Below are positions 48,067-56,464 of a stretch of 64,000 bases of DNA, piece after piece. Origin of the DNA: Geotalea sp. SG265 (GTDB lineage Bacteria; Desulfobacterota; Desulfuromonadia; Geobacterales; Geobacteraceae); the NCBI RefSeq assembly GCF_022808985.1, contig NZ_JAKZFT010000008.1:62001-126000 (forward strand). The letters are read 5' to 3'. A program made the translations under genes and the position numbers. The notes beneath the pieces were generated by a model. The model searched no databases and had not been told where the DNA came from. It saw nothing but the letters and a program-made list of their open reading frames with translations. Position 1 is the first letter of the stretch. Every line of letters begins with the position of its first letter.

Positions 48067-49758
48067 CTAGAATTTCTCGAAAACACCATCCAGATGGTCA
48101 CCGGCATCACCCATGTCGATATCGTGACCTGACGCTGCACCGCGAAAGCTGGAAACCTGTTGGGCTTTGGCCAGGTGTTGAATCTTCACCTTTTGGGACT
48201 TGACATCCGTCCTTGAGGCCGAAGAGGAAACCATGCTCTTATTCCCCTCATGACGATTGTCAATCTTGAAGAAGGAAATAGCCGATTGGAGCTGTTCCGC
48301 CTGAGAAGCGAGTTCTTCGGCAGTGGAGGCCATCTCTTCCGAAGCCCCGGCATTCTGCTGGATCACCTGGTCCAGTTGCTGGATTGCCTTGTTGATCTGC
48401 TCGGCTCCAGTATCCTGTTCCCGGCTGGCGGCGCTGATCTCCTGCACCAGCTCTGCAGTCTTCTGAATATCGGGCACCATCTTGGTCAAAAGATCACCGG
48501 CTCTTTCCGCCACTTCCACGCTGGAGGCGGACAGCTCGCTGATCTCCGCAGCCGCCTTCTGGCTCCGTTCAGCCAGCTTGCGCACCTCGCTCGCTACCAC
48601 GGCAAAGCCCTTGCCGTGCTCGCCTGCGCGGGCCGCCTCAATGGCCGCATTGAGGGCTAGCAAGTTAGTCTGGCGGGCGATTTCCTCGATGATGGATATT
48701 TTGCCAGCGATATCCTTCATGGCGTGGACCGTCTGTTCCACTGCCTTGCCCCCTTCCTGGGCATCGCCGGCAGATTTCACGGCGATTTTTTCCGTCTGGA
48801 GTGCGTTGTCGGCATTCTGCCGGATGTTGGAGGACATCTCCTCCATGGATGAGGATGCCTCTTCGGCGGCGGCCGCCTGCTCGCTCGCCCCCTGAGACAT
48901 CTCTTCCGACCCGGACGAGAGCTGCTGGCTCCCCGAGGCCACGTTGTCGGCTGCCGTTTTGACTTCGGCTACTATACCCTTGAGCTTGTTCACCATGTCC
49001 TGCATGGCGGCCAGCAATATGCCCGTCTCATCCTTGCTGGTTACGGCTATTGCTACCGTCAGATCGCCTGCCGCAAGACGGTTCGATACGTTAACGGCCG
49101 TATCGATAGGTTTGGTTATACTCCGTGTGATCACCACGGCTATAACCAAACCCACAAGCAGAGCAAGGACACAAAAGCCAATGTCCATAGTGCGGGTAGA
49201 CCTGTAGGACTTGTTGGCCTCCTTGTAGCGGAAATCGATGCGCCCCTCATTGTAATTGATCAACTCATCGAAGCAGTCCTGTACTGCCTTATTAAGCCTC
49301 ATCCCGTCTTTCGCAAACATTGCGGCTGCCTCACTGGACCTGTTTGCCAGCGCAAGCTCCACCATCGCGTTATTGACCCCTTTCGAGCCCTCCATTGCGT
49401 CTTTGACCTTAGTGATCAGCTTCTTACCCTCGGCATTCTCCTCGAGCTTTTCCAGCTTGGCTATCGAATCTGCATAGACAGCCCGCAAGGCGTCTATTTG
49501 CTGTTTTTCCTCAAGCCTTTTCCCATGGTCATCAACAATGATCATCTGCTGGATCGCGGCAGTGGTTTTATACATAGATTCAGACGCTGCACTGGTCTCC
49601 TTGATCTTTTCATAATTGACATCGACTATGCGTTGCAGATGTTCTTCAACATTGGCCATACCTTTGATGGAAAAAAAGGTCAGTGTCACGGTAAGGAGTA
49701 AAACTGCAATAAATCCTGCCAACAGCCGGATGCCGATCCTGAGATTTTGTATGCCCAT
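48067..49758 (-). CDS. Methyl-accepting chemotaxis protein (receptor C)
   Basis: 563 residues. Helix (about 10-31), periplasmic 4HB_MCP-type sensor (about 32-188), second helix (about 190-211), HAMP (about 212-265) and the shared signalling domain. The tail is KVKIQHLA, a linker and VFEKF. A FliA-like promoter lies at 49820-49847, so this is the first gene of a receptor C-carbonic anhydrase-receptor B unit. Confidence 0.95.
   Translation of the reverse strand: MGIQNLRIGIRLLAGFIAVLLLTVTLTFFSIKGMANVEEHLQRIVDVNYEKIKETSAASESMYKTTAAIQQMIIVDDHGKRLEEKQQIDALRAVYADSIAKLEKLEENAEGKKLITKVKDAMEGSKGVNNAMVELALANRSSEAAAMFAKDGMRLNKAVQDCFDELINYNEGRIDFRYKEANKSYRSTRTMDIGFCVLALLVGLVIAVVITRSITKPIDTAVNVSNRLAAGDLTVAIAVTSKDETGILLAAMQDMVNKLKGIVAEVKTAADNVASGSQQLSSGSEEMSQGASEQAAAAEEASSSMEEMSSNIRQNADNALQTEKIAVKSAGDAQEGGKAVEQTVHAMKDIAGKISIIEEIARQTNLLALNAAIEAARAGEHGKGFAVVASEVRKLAERSQKAAAEISELSASSVEVAERAGDLLTKMVPDIQKTAELVQEISAASREQDTGAEQINKAIQQLDQVIQQNAGASEEMASTAEELASQAEQLQSAISFFKIDNRHEGNKSMVSSSASRTDVKSQKVKIQHLAKAQQVSSFRGAASGHDIDMGDAGDHLDGVFEKF
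48292..48955 (-). repeat. Signalling-domain repeat, copy C (664 bases)
   Basis: In register with copies A and B; more silent differences than A versus B in the hairpin region but identical to A across the segment around 48380-48420. Confidence 0.9.
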
Positions 49759-49819
49759 CTTTCGTCTCCCTGTATCTTTTTCGGTTTTAGAAGGTTGTAG
49801 GTCTATCCATTACAGAGGC

Positions 49820-49847
49820 TTATCGGAATGGGTCTTTTTTAACTTAA
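49820..49847 (-). promoter_or_regulatory. Sigma-28 (FliA)-like promoter before receptor C
   Basis: On the minus strand TTAAGTTA (49840-49847) and TCCGATAA (49820-49827) are 12 bases apart; the -10 matches GCCGATAA at seven of eight positions. Confidence 0.65.
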
Positions 49848-49889
49848 ACCTTATTCGTCGCAACTTTTCATTTCAGTGGCAAGAGACGC

Positions 49890-49922
49890 AAAAAAAGCCA
49901 TGGCGAGTACCATGGCTGTCGG
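49890..49922 (-). terminator. Terminator after the PAS histidine kinase gene
   Basis: On the minus strand AGCCATGG and CCATGGCT pair around a six-base loop and lead into seven T residues. Confidence 0.85.
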
Positions 49923-49944
49923 CAAAAAACTGCTTCTGTGTTTT

Positions 49945-51417
49945 TTATAAATTGAAAAAGAAGGTCGCTCCCTTCTCGATCTCCCCCTCTGCCCATATCC
50001 GCCCTCCATGGCGGTGGATGATTCGCTGGACCGTGGCAAGGCCGATGCCCAGGCCAGAGAATTCTTCTGGATGATGCATGCGTTCGAAGGGCTTAAAGAG
50101 CTTTTTGGCGAATTTCATGTCGAATCCGGCACCATCATCGCGGATGAAATATACCCTTCGCTTTTTATGCTCCACCACGCCGAACTCAATGGTCGCCTGC
50201 TGGTGCTTTGCCGTGTACTTGCAGGCATTGTCCAGCAGGTTTCGCAACGCCAGCATCAAAAGCCTTTTGTCTCCCTTTGCCGCCACCTCCGGGGCCACGA
50301 GCCACTGAATGATCCTCCCGGCGTAGGTGAGTTGCAGGTCCTCCATGATTGCAAGGCACATCTCGCTCAGGTTCACCTCTTCCACCTGCAGATCGCCGCG
50401 GGTCAGCATCGTCAGCTCCAGGAGGATGTCGATAACCTCCTTCAGCTGAATGCTGTTACGTTGTATGCACTCCGCATAGGCGCGCCCCTGGTTATCGAGA
50501 CTTTCGCAGCAATCCTCCAGAAGCGCTCGGCTGTACCCTTCCAACCTGGTAAGCGGAGCGCGGAGATCATGGGAAATGGCGTAGCAGAATCCTTCAAGTT
50601 CCCGGTTGGAAGCCTCAAGCTGGGCAGTCCGCTTCAGTACTCTCCCCTCCAGTTCTTCGTTCAGCAAGCGTATCTCGTCCTCGGCCCTCTTGCGGTCGCT
50701 AATATCACGGTTACTCCCCCGGATACCGATGAAGTTTCCATCTTCATCATAAATCGGCCGGCAGATATGACCGATCCAGCACAGGCTGCCGTCAGGCTTG
50801 ATGATGCGAAAGGCTACCGGGTTCGTCCAGCGCCCCTCTTCAACCTCCCTTCTATGGGCGTCGTAGCATTTCAAGTCATCGGGAAAAATTATTCGGTTGA
50901 AAAGCCCCTGATCGGCAAGGAACTCTTCCGCGCCTCGGCCGGTAATTTCCCTACAGGCCGGTGATGAATAGACGAACCTCCCCTCGGGATCCTGCCAAAA
51001 CTCCCAACCGTAGGTATTGTCCGCAACAATCCGGTATTTTATCTCCGATGCACGCAGCTTTGCTTCTGTGCGCAAGCGCTCTTCAATCTCCCCTTTCAGC
51101 CGCTGGTTGGCCCGTTCCAGCTCAGCCGTTCGCTCCATGACCTTCATTTCAAGATTTTGATTGGAGCGAAATAACGCCTGCTCCGCCAGATGCAACCGCT
51201 CCTCGCTTCGTCGCAGTCGTCTGCTCCCCAGATAGATCCCTCCCATCCCCACCAGCCAGAGAACGAGCAGGGAAAGGCTGTTTTCCAGGAGAGCGAGCCG
51301 CTCGATATCGCTTATGAGTGCCACTGCCGTAGCTGAGACGGAGAACGTCCAGATCAGGACCGAGTACCGCCCAACCTTCACGCATGCAGTATTCGGCCTG
51401 TTGACCCCATTTGCCAT
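49945..51417 (-). CDS. Membrane PAS sensor histidine kinase
   Basis: 490 residues from the ATG at 51417; a TTG at 51429 is an alternative. Two closely spaced helices (about 20-65) form a membrane hairpin with almost no periplasmic part. A coiled coil (about 70-130), a PAS domain (about 130-250, GWEFWQDPEGRFVYSSPA) and a second coiled coil lead to the HisKA motif SHDLRAPLTRLEGYS and the HATPase domain (LRNLLDNACKY, DDGAGFD, GLGIGLATV). No cognate response regulator is adjacent except CheY and CheB, so its output may feed chemotaxis or an unlinked regulator. Confidence 0.9.
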   Translation of the reverse strand: MANGVNRPNTACVKVGRYSVLIWTFSVSATAVALISDIERLALLENSLSLLVLWLVGMGGIYLGSRRLRRSEERLHLAEQALFRSNQNLEMKVMERTAELERANQRLKGEIEERLRTEAKLRASEIKYRIVADNTYGWEFWQDPEGRFVYSSPACREITGRGAEEFLADQGLFNRIIFPDDLKCYDAHRREVEEGRWTNPVAFRIIKPDGSLCWIGHICRPIYDEDGNFIGIRGSNRDISDRKRAEDEIRLLNEELEGRVLKRTAQLEASNRELEGFCYAISHDLRAPLTRLEGYSRALLEDCCESLDNQGRAYAECIQRNSIQLKEVIDILLELTMLTRGDLQVEEVNLSEMCLAIMEDLQLTYAGRIIQWLVAPEVAAKGDKRLLMLALRNLLDNACKYTAKHQQATIEFGVVEHKKRRVYFIRDDGAGFDMKFAKKLFKPFERMHHPEEFSGLGIGLATVQRIIHRHGGRIWAEGEIEKGATFFFNL

Positions 51418-51451
51418 TGCGCCCACCAAAGCTTAATTTAAAAATGTTAAC

Positions 51452-51457
51452 ATTATA
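51452..51457 (-). promoter_or_regulatory. Possible -10 element for the histidine kinase gene
   Basis: A perfect TATAAT on the minus strand, 35 bases before the ATG, in an AT-rich stretch downstream of the cheA terminator. No clear -35 element. Confidence 0.35.
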
Positions 51458-51496
51458 TTCACCTAATTCTAAAAATAAAGAGAAATGTGCTGCTGA

Positions 51497-51535
51497 ATAA
51501 AAAAGGCATGATCCATCAGGACCATGCCTTTCTCC
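51497..51535 (-). terminator. Terminator after cheA
   Basis: On the minus strand AAAGGCATG and CATGCCTTT pair around a 12-base loop and end in a T run. It closes the soluble receptor-like/STAS/CheY/CheA operon. Confidence 0.85.
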
Positions 51536-51618
51536 AGCCCCAGCAATGGGGGGAAGGATCGCAAGCGGAATAAGCTGAGTATCCACATCGCGCTTAGCGC
51601 TAAAGTTATGTGTGAAAG

Positions 51619-53721
51619 TTACTGCAGGCTTTGGGCCTCCACCCCTTTTACCAGTTGGGGAATATCAACAATCAGCGCAACCGCCCCATCACCGAGGATC
51701 GTCGCACCGGAGATGCCTTCCACATTTTTATAGGCCCGCCCCAGGGATTTGATGACCGTCTGGTGCTCGCCGATGACATGGTCAACGACGACACCAACCC
51801 GCATGCCGCTGACCTGGGTAATGACGATCTGCTGGATTTCGGGGGGATCACCGGTGATGCGGAACTTCTCCCGCAGGGGAATGTAGGGGACCAGATGCTC
51901 ACGCACGTTGGCCAGGTTCCTGCCATGGGATTTTTCGATGTCGCTGTCAGTCAGCTCCACGCATTCGTCCACCAGAGAAAGGGGCAGCAGAAAGCGGTCG
52001 CCACCGATCTGTACCAGCAGGCTTTCGATAATGGCCAGGGTCAGGGGGATCTTGACGGTGATGGTGGTTCCTTCTCCACGCTTGCTGTTCAATTCTATGG
52101 TGCCACGCAAAGCTTCGATGGCCCGTTTGACCACGTCCATGCCCACGCCGCGGCCGGAGACGCTGGAGACCTTCTTGGCAGTGGAAAAGCCCGGTTCGAA
52201 TATCTGGGCAAAGATCTCCTTTTCGGACAGCTCGACACCCGGCGGAATCAGCCCCTTCTCCATGGCCTTGGCCCGAATAGCCTCCTTGTCCAGCCCTGCG
52301 CCGTCGTCGGTGATGGTGATGAAGACGCTGTCCCCCGAGTGGACTGCACCCAGATGTATGGTCCCCTGGGCCGGCTTGCCCGCCGCCGCCCGCTCCTCGG
52401 GCATCTCGATGCCGTGGTCGATGCTGTTGCGGATCAGGTGCACCAGCGGGTCGTTGAGCTTTTCGATAACCGTCTTGTCCAGTTCCGTCTCCGCACCTGA
52501 TGTCTCCATTTCGATCTTTTTCCCCAATTCATTGGAGAGGTCGCGGACCAGGCGCTTGAACTTGCTGAATGTGGTGCCTATGGGGAGCATGCGGATATTG
52601 AGGGCGTTATCCCTCAGTTCCGCCGTCAAGCGTTCCACCTCTTCGGCAATGGACAAGAGCTCGGCATCCTTGCGCCCGGCGGAGGTCTGACTGAGGCGGG
52701 CCTGCACCGTGACCAGTTCTCCCACCAGGTTCACCAGCACATCCAGCTTTTCCGCCGGGACCCTAATGCTCGACGCCGATTCCTGTGATTGTCGTTCCTG
52801 GCGGACCTCCTTCACATGCTGCTGCTCCACCAGGGCTGAAACAATCTTCTCCGGTTCCACGAGCCCGTTTGCAACGGCAATTTCCCCGAACTTCTTCTGC
52901 TGGGACAGTATGCTCTTCAGCTCTTCAGGGCTCAGGTCTCCCCGCTCCATCAGTATCTCGCCAAGCCTCTTGCTTCCCGCTTCCCCGCCAAAAGCATCGC
53001 CACTGTCGATGGCATCGATTTTCAGTTCGCAGTCGTCCTCCACAAAGATGAATACGTCCCGAATAGCGTCGATCCCCTGTTTTGTCGTCAGGATCACATC
53101 CCAATAAACATAGCAGCTTTCAGCATCCATCTCCTCAAGCGGAAGCAGGTTCGCCAGCTGGGCAACCACCCTGCACGGGCCCAGTTCTCTGAGCTCCTTG
53201 ATCAGGCTCAGTGGATTGATGCCGCGCATGAAAATCCCTCGGTCCGGCTCGAAACGGATGCGATAGGTTACTTCGAAGGATTCCTTCGGCTCTTTCGTTG
53301 CCTCTTTCGCCGGTTGCGGATCTTCCGGGCTGCTCGACTCCGCTTCGGGAAGCATCCCCTTTAACACCCCAATGATCTCCGCAGTTCGGAATTCGTCAAC
53401 CATCCCCCCTTCTGCTGAAGCATCGAGCATGGCCTTTATCTGGTCCCGGGCGGCAAGGGTAATATTGACAAGGTTTTTCGTCACCGGAATCTTCCCGTTA
53501 CGCACCAGATCGAAGACCGTCTCCACCTCGTGGGTGAAAGCGGCAATGTCCTCGAAACCGAACATGGCACCCGACCCTTTGATGGTGTGCATGGCCCGGA
53601 AGACCCGGCCGATTACTTCCTCATCCTCCGGCCTCTCTTCCAGTTCCAGAAGCGACGTTTCCAACTCCGCCAGAAGCTCATAGGCTTCTTCCTTGAATGC
53701 CTGTTGATGTTGGTCCATCAT
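51619..53721 (-). CDS. cheA: Chemotaxis histidine kinase CheA with MshEN-like insert
   Basis: 700 residues. P1 Hpt domain (1-105) with H45 in AMHTIKGSG; an unusual P2-like region (about 150-240); an insert (252-300) with two tandem repeats of the MshEN type, RLGEILMERGDLSPEELK and KFGEIAVANGLVEPEKI; dimerisation, HATPase (HLIRNSIDHGIEMPEE, DDGAGLD, GRGVGMDVVK) and CheW-like P5 domains follow. It phosphorylates CheY and CheB. The insert resembles the c-di-GMP-binding domain of MshE/GspE ATPases, where R and L/G positions contact the nucleotide. Its start overlaps the cheY stop by four bases. Confidence 0.94.
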   Translation of the reverse strand: MMDQHQQAFKEEAYELLAELETSLLELEERPEDEEVIGRVFRAMHTIKGSGAMFGFEDIAAFTHEVETVFDLVRNGKIPVTKNLVNITLAARDQIKAMLDASAEGGMVDEFRTAEIIGVLKGMLPEAESSSPEDPQPAKEATKEPKESFEVTYRIRFEPDRGIFMRGINPLSLIKELRELGPCRVVAQLANLLPLEEMDAESCYVYWDVILTTKQGIDAIRDVFIFVEDDCELKIDAIDSGDAFGGEAGSKRLGEILMERGDLSPEELKSILSQQKKFGEIAVANGLVEPEKIVSALVEQQHVKEVRQERQSQESASSIRVPAEKLDVLVNLVGELVTVQARLSQTSAGRKDAELLSIAEEVERLTAELRDNALNIRMLPIGTTFSKFKRLVRDLSNELGKKIEMETSGAETELDKTVIEKLNDPLVHLIRNSIDHGIEMPEERAAAGKPAQGTIHLGAVHSGDSVFITITDDGAGLDKEAIRAKAMEKGLIPPGVELSEKEIFAQIFEPGFSTAKKVSSVSGRGVGMDVVKRAIEALRGTIELNSKRGEGTTITVKIPLTLAIIESLLVQIGGDRFLLPLSLVDECVELTDSDIEKSHGRNLANVREHLVPYIPLREKFRITGDPPEIQQIVITQVSGMRVGVVVDHVIGEHQTVIKSLGRAYKNVEGISGATILGDGAVALIVDIPQLVKGVEAQSLQ

Positions 53722-54083
53722 CCGAGCACCTTCTTCACCACCGCCATCAGCTGTTCAGGCTTGAAAGGCTTGACGATCCAGCCGGTGGCTCCGGCGGCCT
53801 TTCCTTCCTGTTTCTTGCTGTCCTGGGATTCCGTGGTTAACATAACTATAGGAATGAATTTGCATGACGGCAGGGCTCGTGCCCCCTTGATCAAGCCGAT
53901 GCCGTCCAAATTGGGCATGTTAAGGTCGGTGATGAGCATGTCCACCTTCTGTCCTCCCAGTTTCTGCAGTGCATCTTTGCCGTCCACCGCCTCGACCACC
54001 TCGTACCCGTTCTGTTTCAGGGTAAAGCTGACCATCTGCCGGACACTGGCGGAATCGTCCGCCGTCATGATTATCTTTCCCAT
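53718..54083 (-). CDS. cheY: Chemotaxis response regulator CheY
   Basis: 121 residues from the ATG at 54083. A stand-alone receiver: acidic pocket ADDS, phospho-aspartate in MLITDLNMPNLDG, threonine in VMLTTES and lysine in VKPF are intact. It should carry the signal from CheA to the flagellar switch. Its ATG overlaps the STAS gene stop. Confidence 0.93.
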   Translation of the reverse strand: MGKIIMTADDSASVRQMVSFTLKQNGYEVVEAVDGKDALQKLGGQKVDMLITDLNMPNLDGIGLIKGARALPSCKFIPIVMLTTESQDSKKQEGKAAGATGWIVKPFKPEQLMAVVKKVLG

Positions 54084-54445
54084 CAATCGTTCCCCCCCAC
54101 CCAAAAGCAAGTTTTATCCCTGTCCTGGGCACACCCCACGTGGCGTTGAAAACCTGCTTCAATGCTGACCGCATGAATAAGATCGTTGTCGCCTGTGGCA
54201 ATACTGAGCTGTTTGTTCAGCTGTAAGACACTGCGGTGGGTTGCGCAGAGCACTTGCAACCCTGCCAGGTCGATCTCCGTCACATCGGCCAGATTAATGA
54301 AGAGTTGCTCCGCTCCCGCCAATGCCTGCAAGAGGGCAGCCCTCAAATCCCCCACGTTCTGGACCGATACCGGTCCGCTGACGTTTACCGTCAACGCGGC
54401 TGGGGTACCTTCCCCTTTCGCCACCGTTACCTTCAATTCATCCAT
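54083..54445 (-). CDS. STAS-domain protein
   Basis: 120 residues from the ATG at 54445 (AGGGAGAA upstream). A single STAS domain (about 15-100, LFINLADVTEIDLAGLQVLCATH), as in anti-anti-sigma factors. The position of the usual phospho-serine is L-A-G in DLAG, so phosphorylation control may be absent. It is coupled to cheY and to the receptor-like gene, so it may be a scaffold for this chemotaxis system. Confidence 0.8.
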   Translation of the reverse strand: MDELKVTVAKGEGTPAALTVNVSGPVSVQNVGDLRAALLQALAGAEQLFINLADVTEIDLAGLQVLCATHRSVLQLNKQLSIATGDNDLIHAVSIEAGFQRHVGCAQDRDKTCFWVGGND

Positions 54446-54477
54446 GCCGATTCTCCCTGCCAAACTGGCGCTGAACG

Positions 54478-56301
54478 TCAAAAAAGCTCCACATTATCCC
54501 CTAGGTCGTCCCCCGATGGCAGCACATAAACGTCGGCAGGCGGACCGGCAGACCCAGACTTCTCCATTGCACCCTCATCTTTTTGCATAATAGAATTATG
54601 GATCTTGCGTTCGCTGTCCATGGTGTAGCGATCGGCAAGCTGCATCAGTGTGTCTTCCCCTTTGGATGCAGGAGCAATGGTCAGCGCCTCACCAATGATG
54701 GCATTCAGTTCTTCCATTACCTGGTCTATCACCGATGACACCTGGTGGTGAGCAGTTATGCCGTTGGTTGCCGTGTCAATGTCTGAACACAATATCTGCA
54801 CCGCACCCCGCATGCTGGCCAGACACCCGCTCAGGGAATCATTAACCCCCTGCAGGGACTGGAGCAGCGCCGGCAGAGAGTTCACCATCTCTTCGACTTC
54901 CACGTCCAGTTCGGTGACATCGGCCCGTGCGCTGGTACAAAGCCCTTCGGTAGCATCGGTGACCTGGGTCAACATTGCGGAAACAGCAGAGGTCTGGGCA
55001 ATGGCATCCACAGACAGGCGTTGAATCGCCTCGGCAAGAACCCCCAGGGCTGCACCCTCTTCACCAGTCAATGCCGCCTTCACCTGGGCGTTGAGGGCAA
55101 TAAGCTCGATCTCTTCGCCGATGAATTCGATATCGTTGACAAAATTTGTGATCTCCATCACCGTTTCGGCTACGGTGCCCATGGCCTTGGTTAACGTGCG
55201 GTTCAGCTGGGAGCTCTGGTCGAGAACGGCAGCAACCATGGTAAGATCGGCCTCAAGACCGGTCAGAAACGAGCTTCCCGTCTGATCGGCGACCCCAGCC
55301 ATGGCACGTGTGTCCTCGGAAAGGCGCGATTGCTTTGCTGCAATGTTGTGGAGATTATCGACGATCCGCCCGACGGCGTTATTGAGTTCGTCCCGGGCGT
55401 GGGCCAGCTGGGCAGTCTGCAACTGGCAGATACCTGCAGCCTTCCGGGCCAGGTCCTGTACATCTTCCCGGTCGTCCGTCCCGGACTCCAGGCTATTTTG
55501 CAGGTCATCAAGCGCCTCAGCCACATGCTCGATCTGCTGGCGAACGATGTCGTGAAACTGCATGGACATGACCACTTCGCCAATATTCCGGGAAACCACT
55601 CCCGATGCTTCGGCAATGGCCGATGCCGATTTGGAGCAGCGGGAATTGACCTGGGTCAGGGCGGCGAGGCTGGTCTGGGTACGCTCCAGGGTTCCCTGGA
55701 CTTGATGCCGCTGCTCCATGCCCAGATCGAGGACCTGGTTCAAAGTCTGTCGAATGACCGTGTTCAGCTGGTCCTTCTGCTCCAGTATGGTCCCCGCCTT
55801 TTCCAGCACCTGTATGGAGAGCTGTCCCACGTCATTCGCAAGGGTATCGAATCCGGCTGCGCTTTGGCCAAGGCGGGCGCTTTCGATTTTGGTGGAAATG
55901 CCCAGCATGCGCAGCGACTTGTTGATCTTTCGAAAGCCGGAAAGGGGGGTCGCGGTTTTATCGAGAAGCTCCAGAATGGAGCGCAAGGTCTTGGAACTCT
56001 GTTCAGTCTCCTTCTCGCCATGGACCAGGTACTCTTCCATCTGCTGCAGTATCTCCTGGAGTCGCTGAATGGTGCGGGAAATCTCCTCACCTGAAACCTG
56101 GCCTGCCATCTCCGAAGATTTTTCGGAAATCTGCCCCGCCCTGCCGTAGAAATCGTGCAGATTAGCCCCGGTGGCGAGAAATTCCTCCTCGGTGGCACCT
56201 GCTATTTCCATCAATTGATTTCGCGCACAGGCCAGTCTTTCTGACCAGGAAGAAGACAGGGAATGGGCATTTGCTGCAGGAACGGAATGATCCATGAACA
56301 T
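54478..56301 (-). CDS. Soluble receptor-like protein with two degenerate MCP hairpins and a DxxxQ motif
   Basis: 607 residues from the ATG at 56301 (start uncertain; a TTG at 56337 and an ATG at 56295 are alternatives). No membrane segment; almost all helical. Two segments resemble the MCP hairpin: ISTKIESARLGQSAAGFDTL (about 136-155) and IELIALNAQVKAALTGEEGA (about 398-417). Both have lost the strictly conserved tip residues. Between them, MQFHDIVRQQIEHV (about 247-260) resembles the CheZ phosphatase motif with D and Q four residues apart. First gene of the operon with STAS, cheY and cheA, behind a FliA-like promoter. It may scaffold CheA or dephosphorylate CheY; both are inferences. Confidence 0.75.
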   Translation of the reverse strand: MFMDHSVPAANAHSLSSSWSERLACARNQLMEIAGATEEEFLATGANLHDFYGRAGQISEKSSEMAGQVSGEEISRTIQRLQEILQQMEEYLVHGEKETEQSSKTLRSILELLDKTATPLSGFRKINKSLRMLGISTKIESARLGQSAAGFDTLANDVGQLSIQVLEKAGTILEQKDQLNTVIRQTLNQVLDLGMEQRHQVQGTLERTQTSLAALTQVNSRCSKSASAIAEASGVVSRNIGEVVMSMQFHDIVRQQIEHVAEALDDLQNSLESGTDDREDVQDLARKAAGICQLQTAQLAHARDELNNAVGRIVDNLHNIAAKQSRLSEDTRAMAGVADQTGSSFLTGLEADLTMVAAVLDQSSQLNRTLTKAMGTVAETVMEITNFVNDIEFIGEEIELIALNAQVKAALTGEEGAALGVLAEAIQRLSVDAIAQTSAVSAMLTQVTDATEGLCTSARADVTELDVEVEEMVNSLPALLQSLQGVNDSLSGCLASMRGAVQILCSDIDTATNGITAHHQVSSVIDQVMEELNAIIGEALTIAPASKGEDTLMQLADRYTMDSERKIHNSIMQKDEGAMEKSGSAGPPADVYVLPSGDDLGDNVELF

Positions 56302-56357
56302 AGGTTTTTGACCAGCTTGCAGGAGTATAGCCGCCAAGGCAGCCTCTTTTTGTTAAC

Positions 56358-56384
56358 GTATCGTCATTTGAATTAATAGCTTGA
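56358..56384 (-). promoter_or_regulatory. Sigma-28 (FliA)-like promoter before the cheA operon
   Basis: On the minus strand TCAAGCTA (56377-56384) and GACGATAC (56358-56365) are 11 bases apart; six of eight -10 positions match GCCGATAA. About 57 bases before the proposed start codon. Confidence 0.5.
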
Positions 56385-56408
56385 GGGATAAATTGGGTTG
56401 GCAGGGAC

Positions 56409-56445
56409 AAAAAAAAGCACCACGGGAATCCGTGATGCTTTCTGA
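56409..56445 (-). terminator. Terminator after the cytochrome P460-like gene
   Basis: On the minus strand AAAGCATCACGG and CCGTGGTGCTTT pair with one wobble around a tetraloop and end in eight T residues. Confidence 0.88.
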
Positions 56446-56464
56446 GGCGCAGGAAAGGCAAGTT

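Noticed and set aside
42701-48955. The three 664-base repeats as an insertion sequence or phage element
   Set aside because: They are the signalling parts of three intact receptor genes, with no terminal inverted repeats, target duplications or transposase.
49945-51417. The membrane PAS kinase as a second CheA
   Set aside because: It has a standard HisKA/HATPase pair and no Hpt or CheW-like domain.
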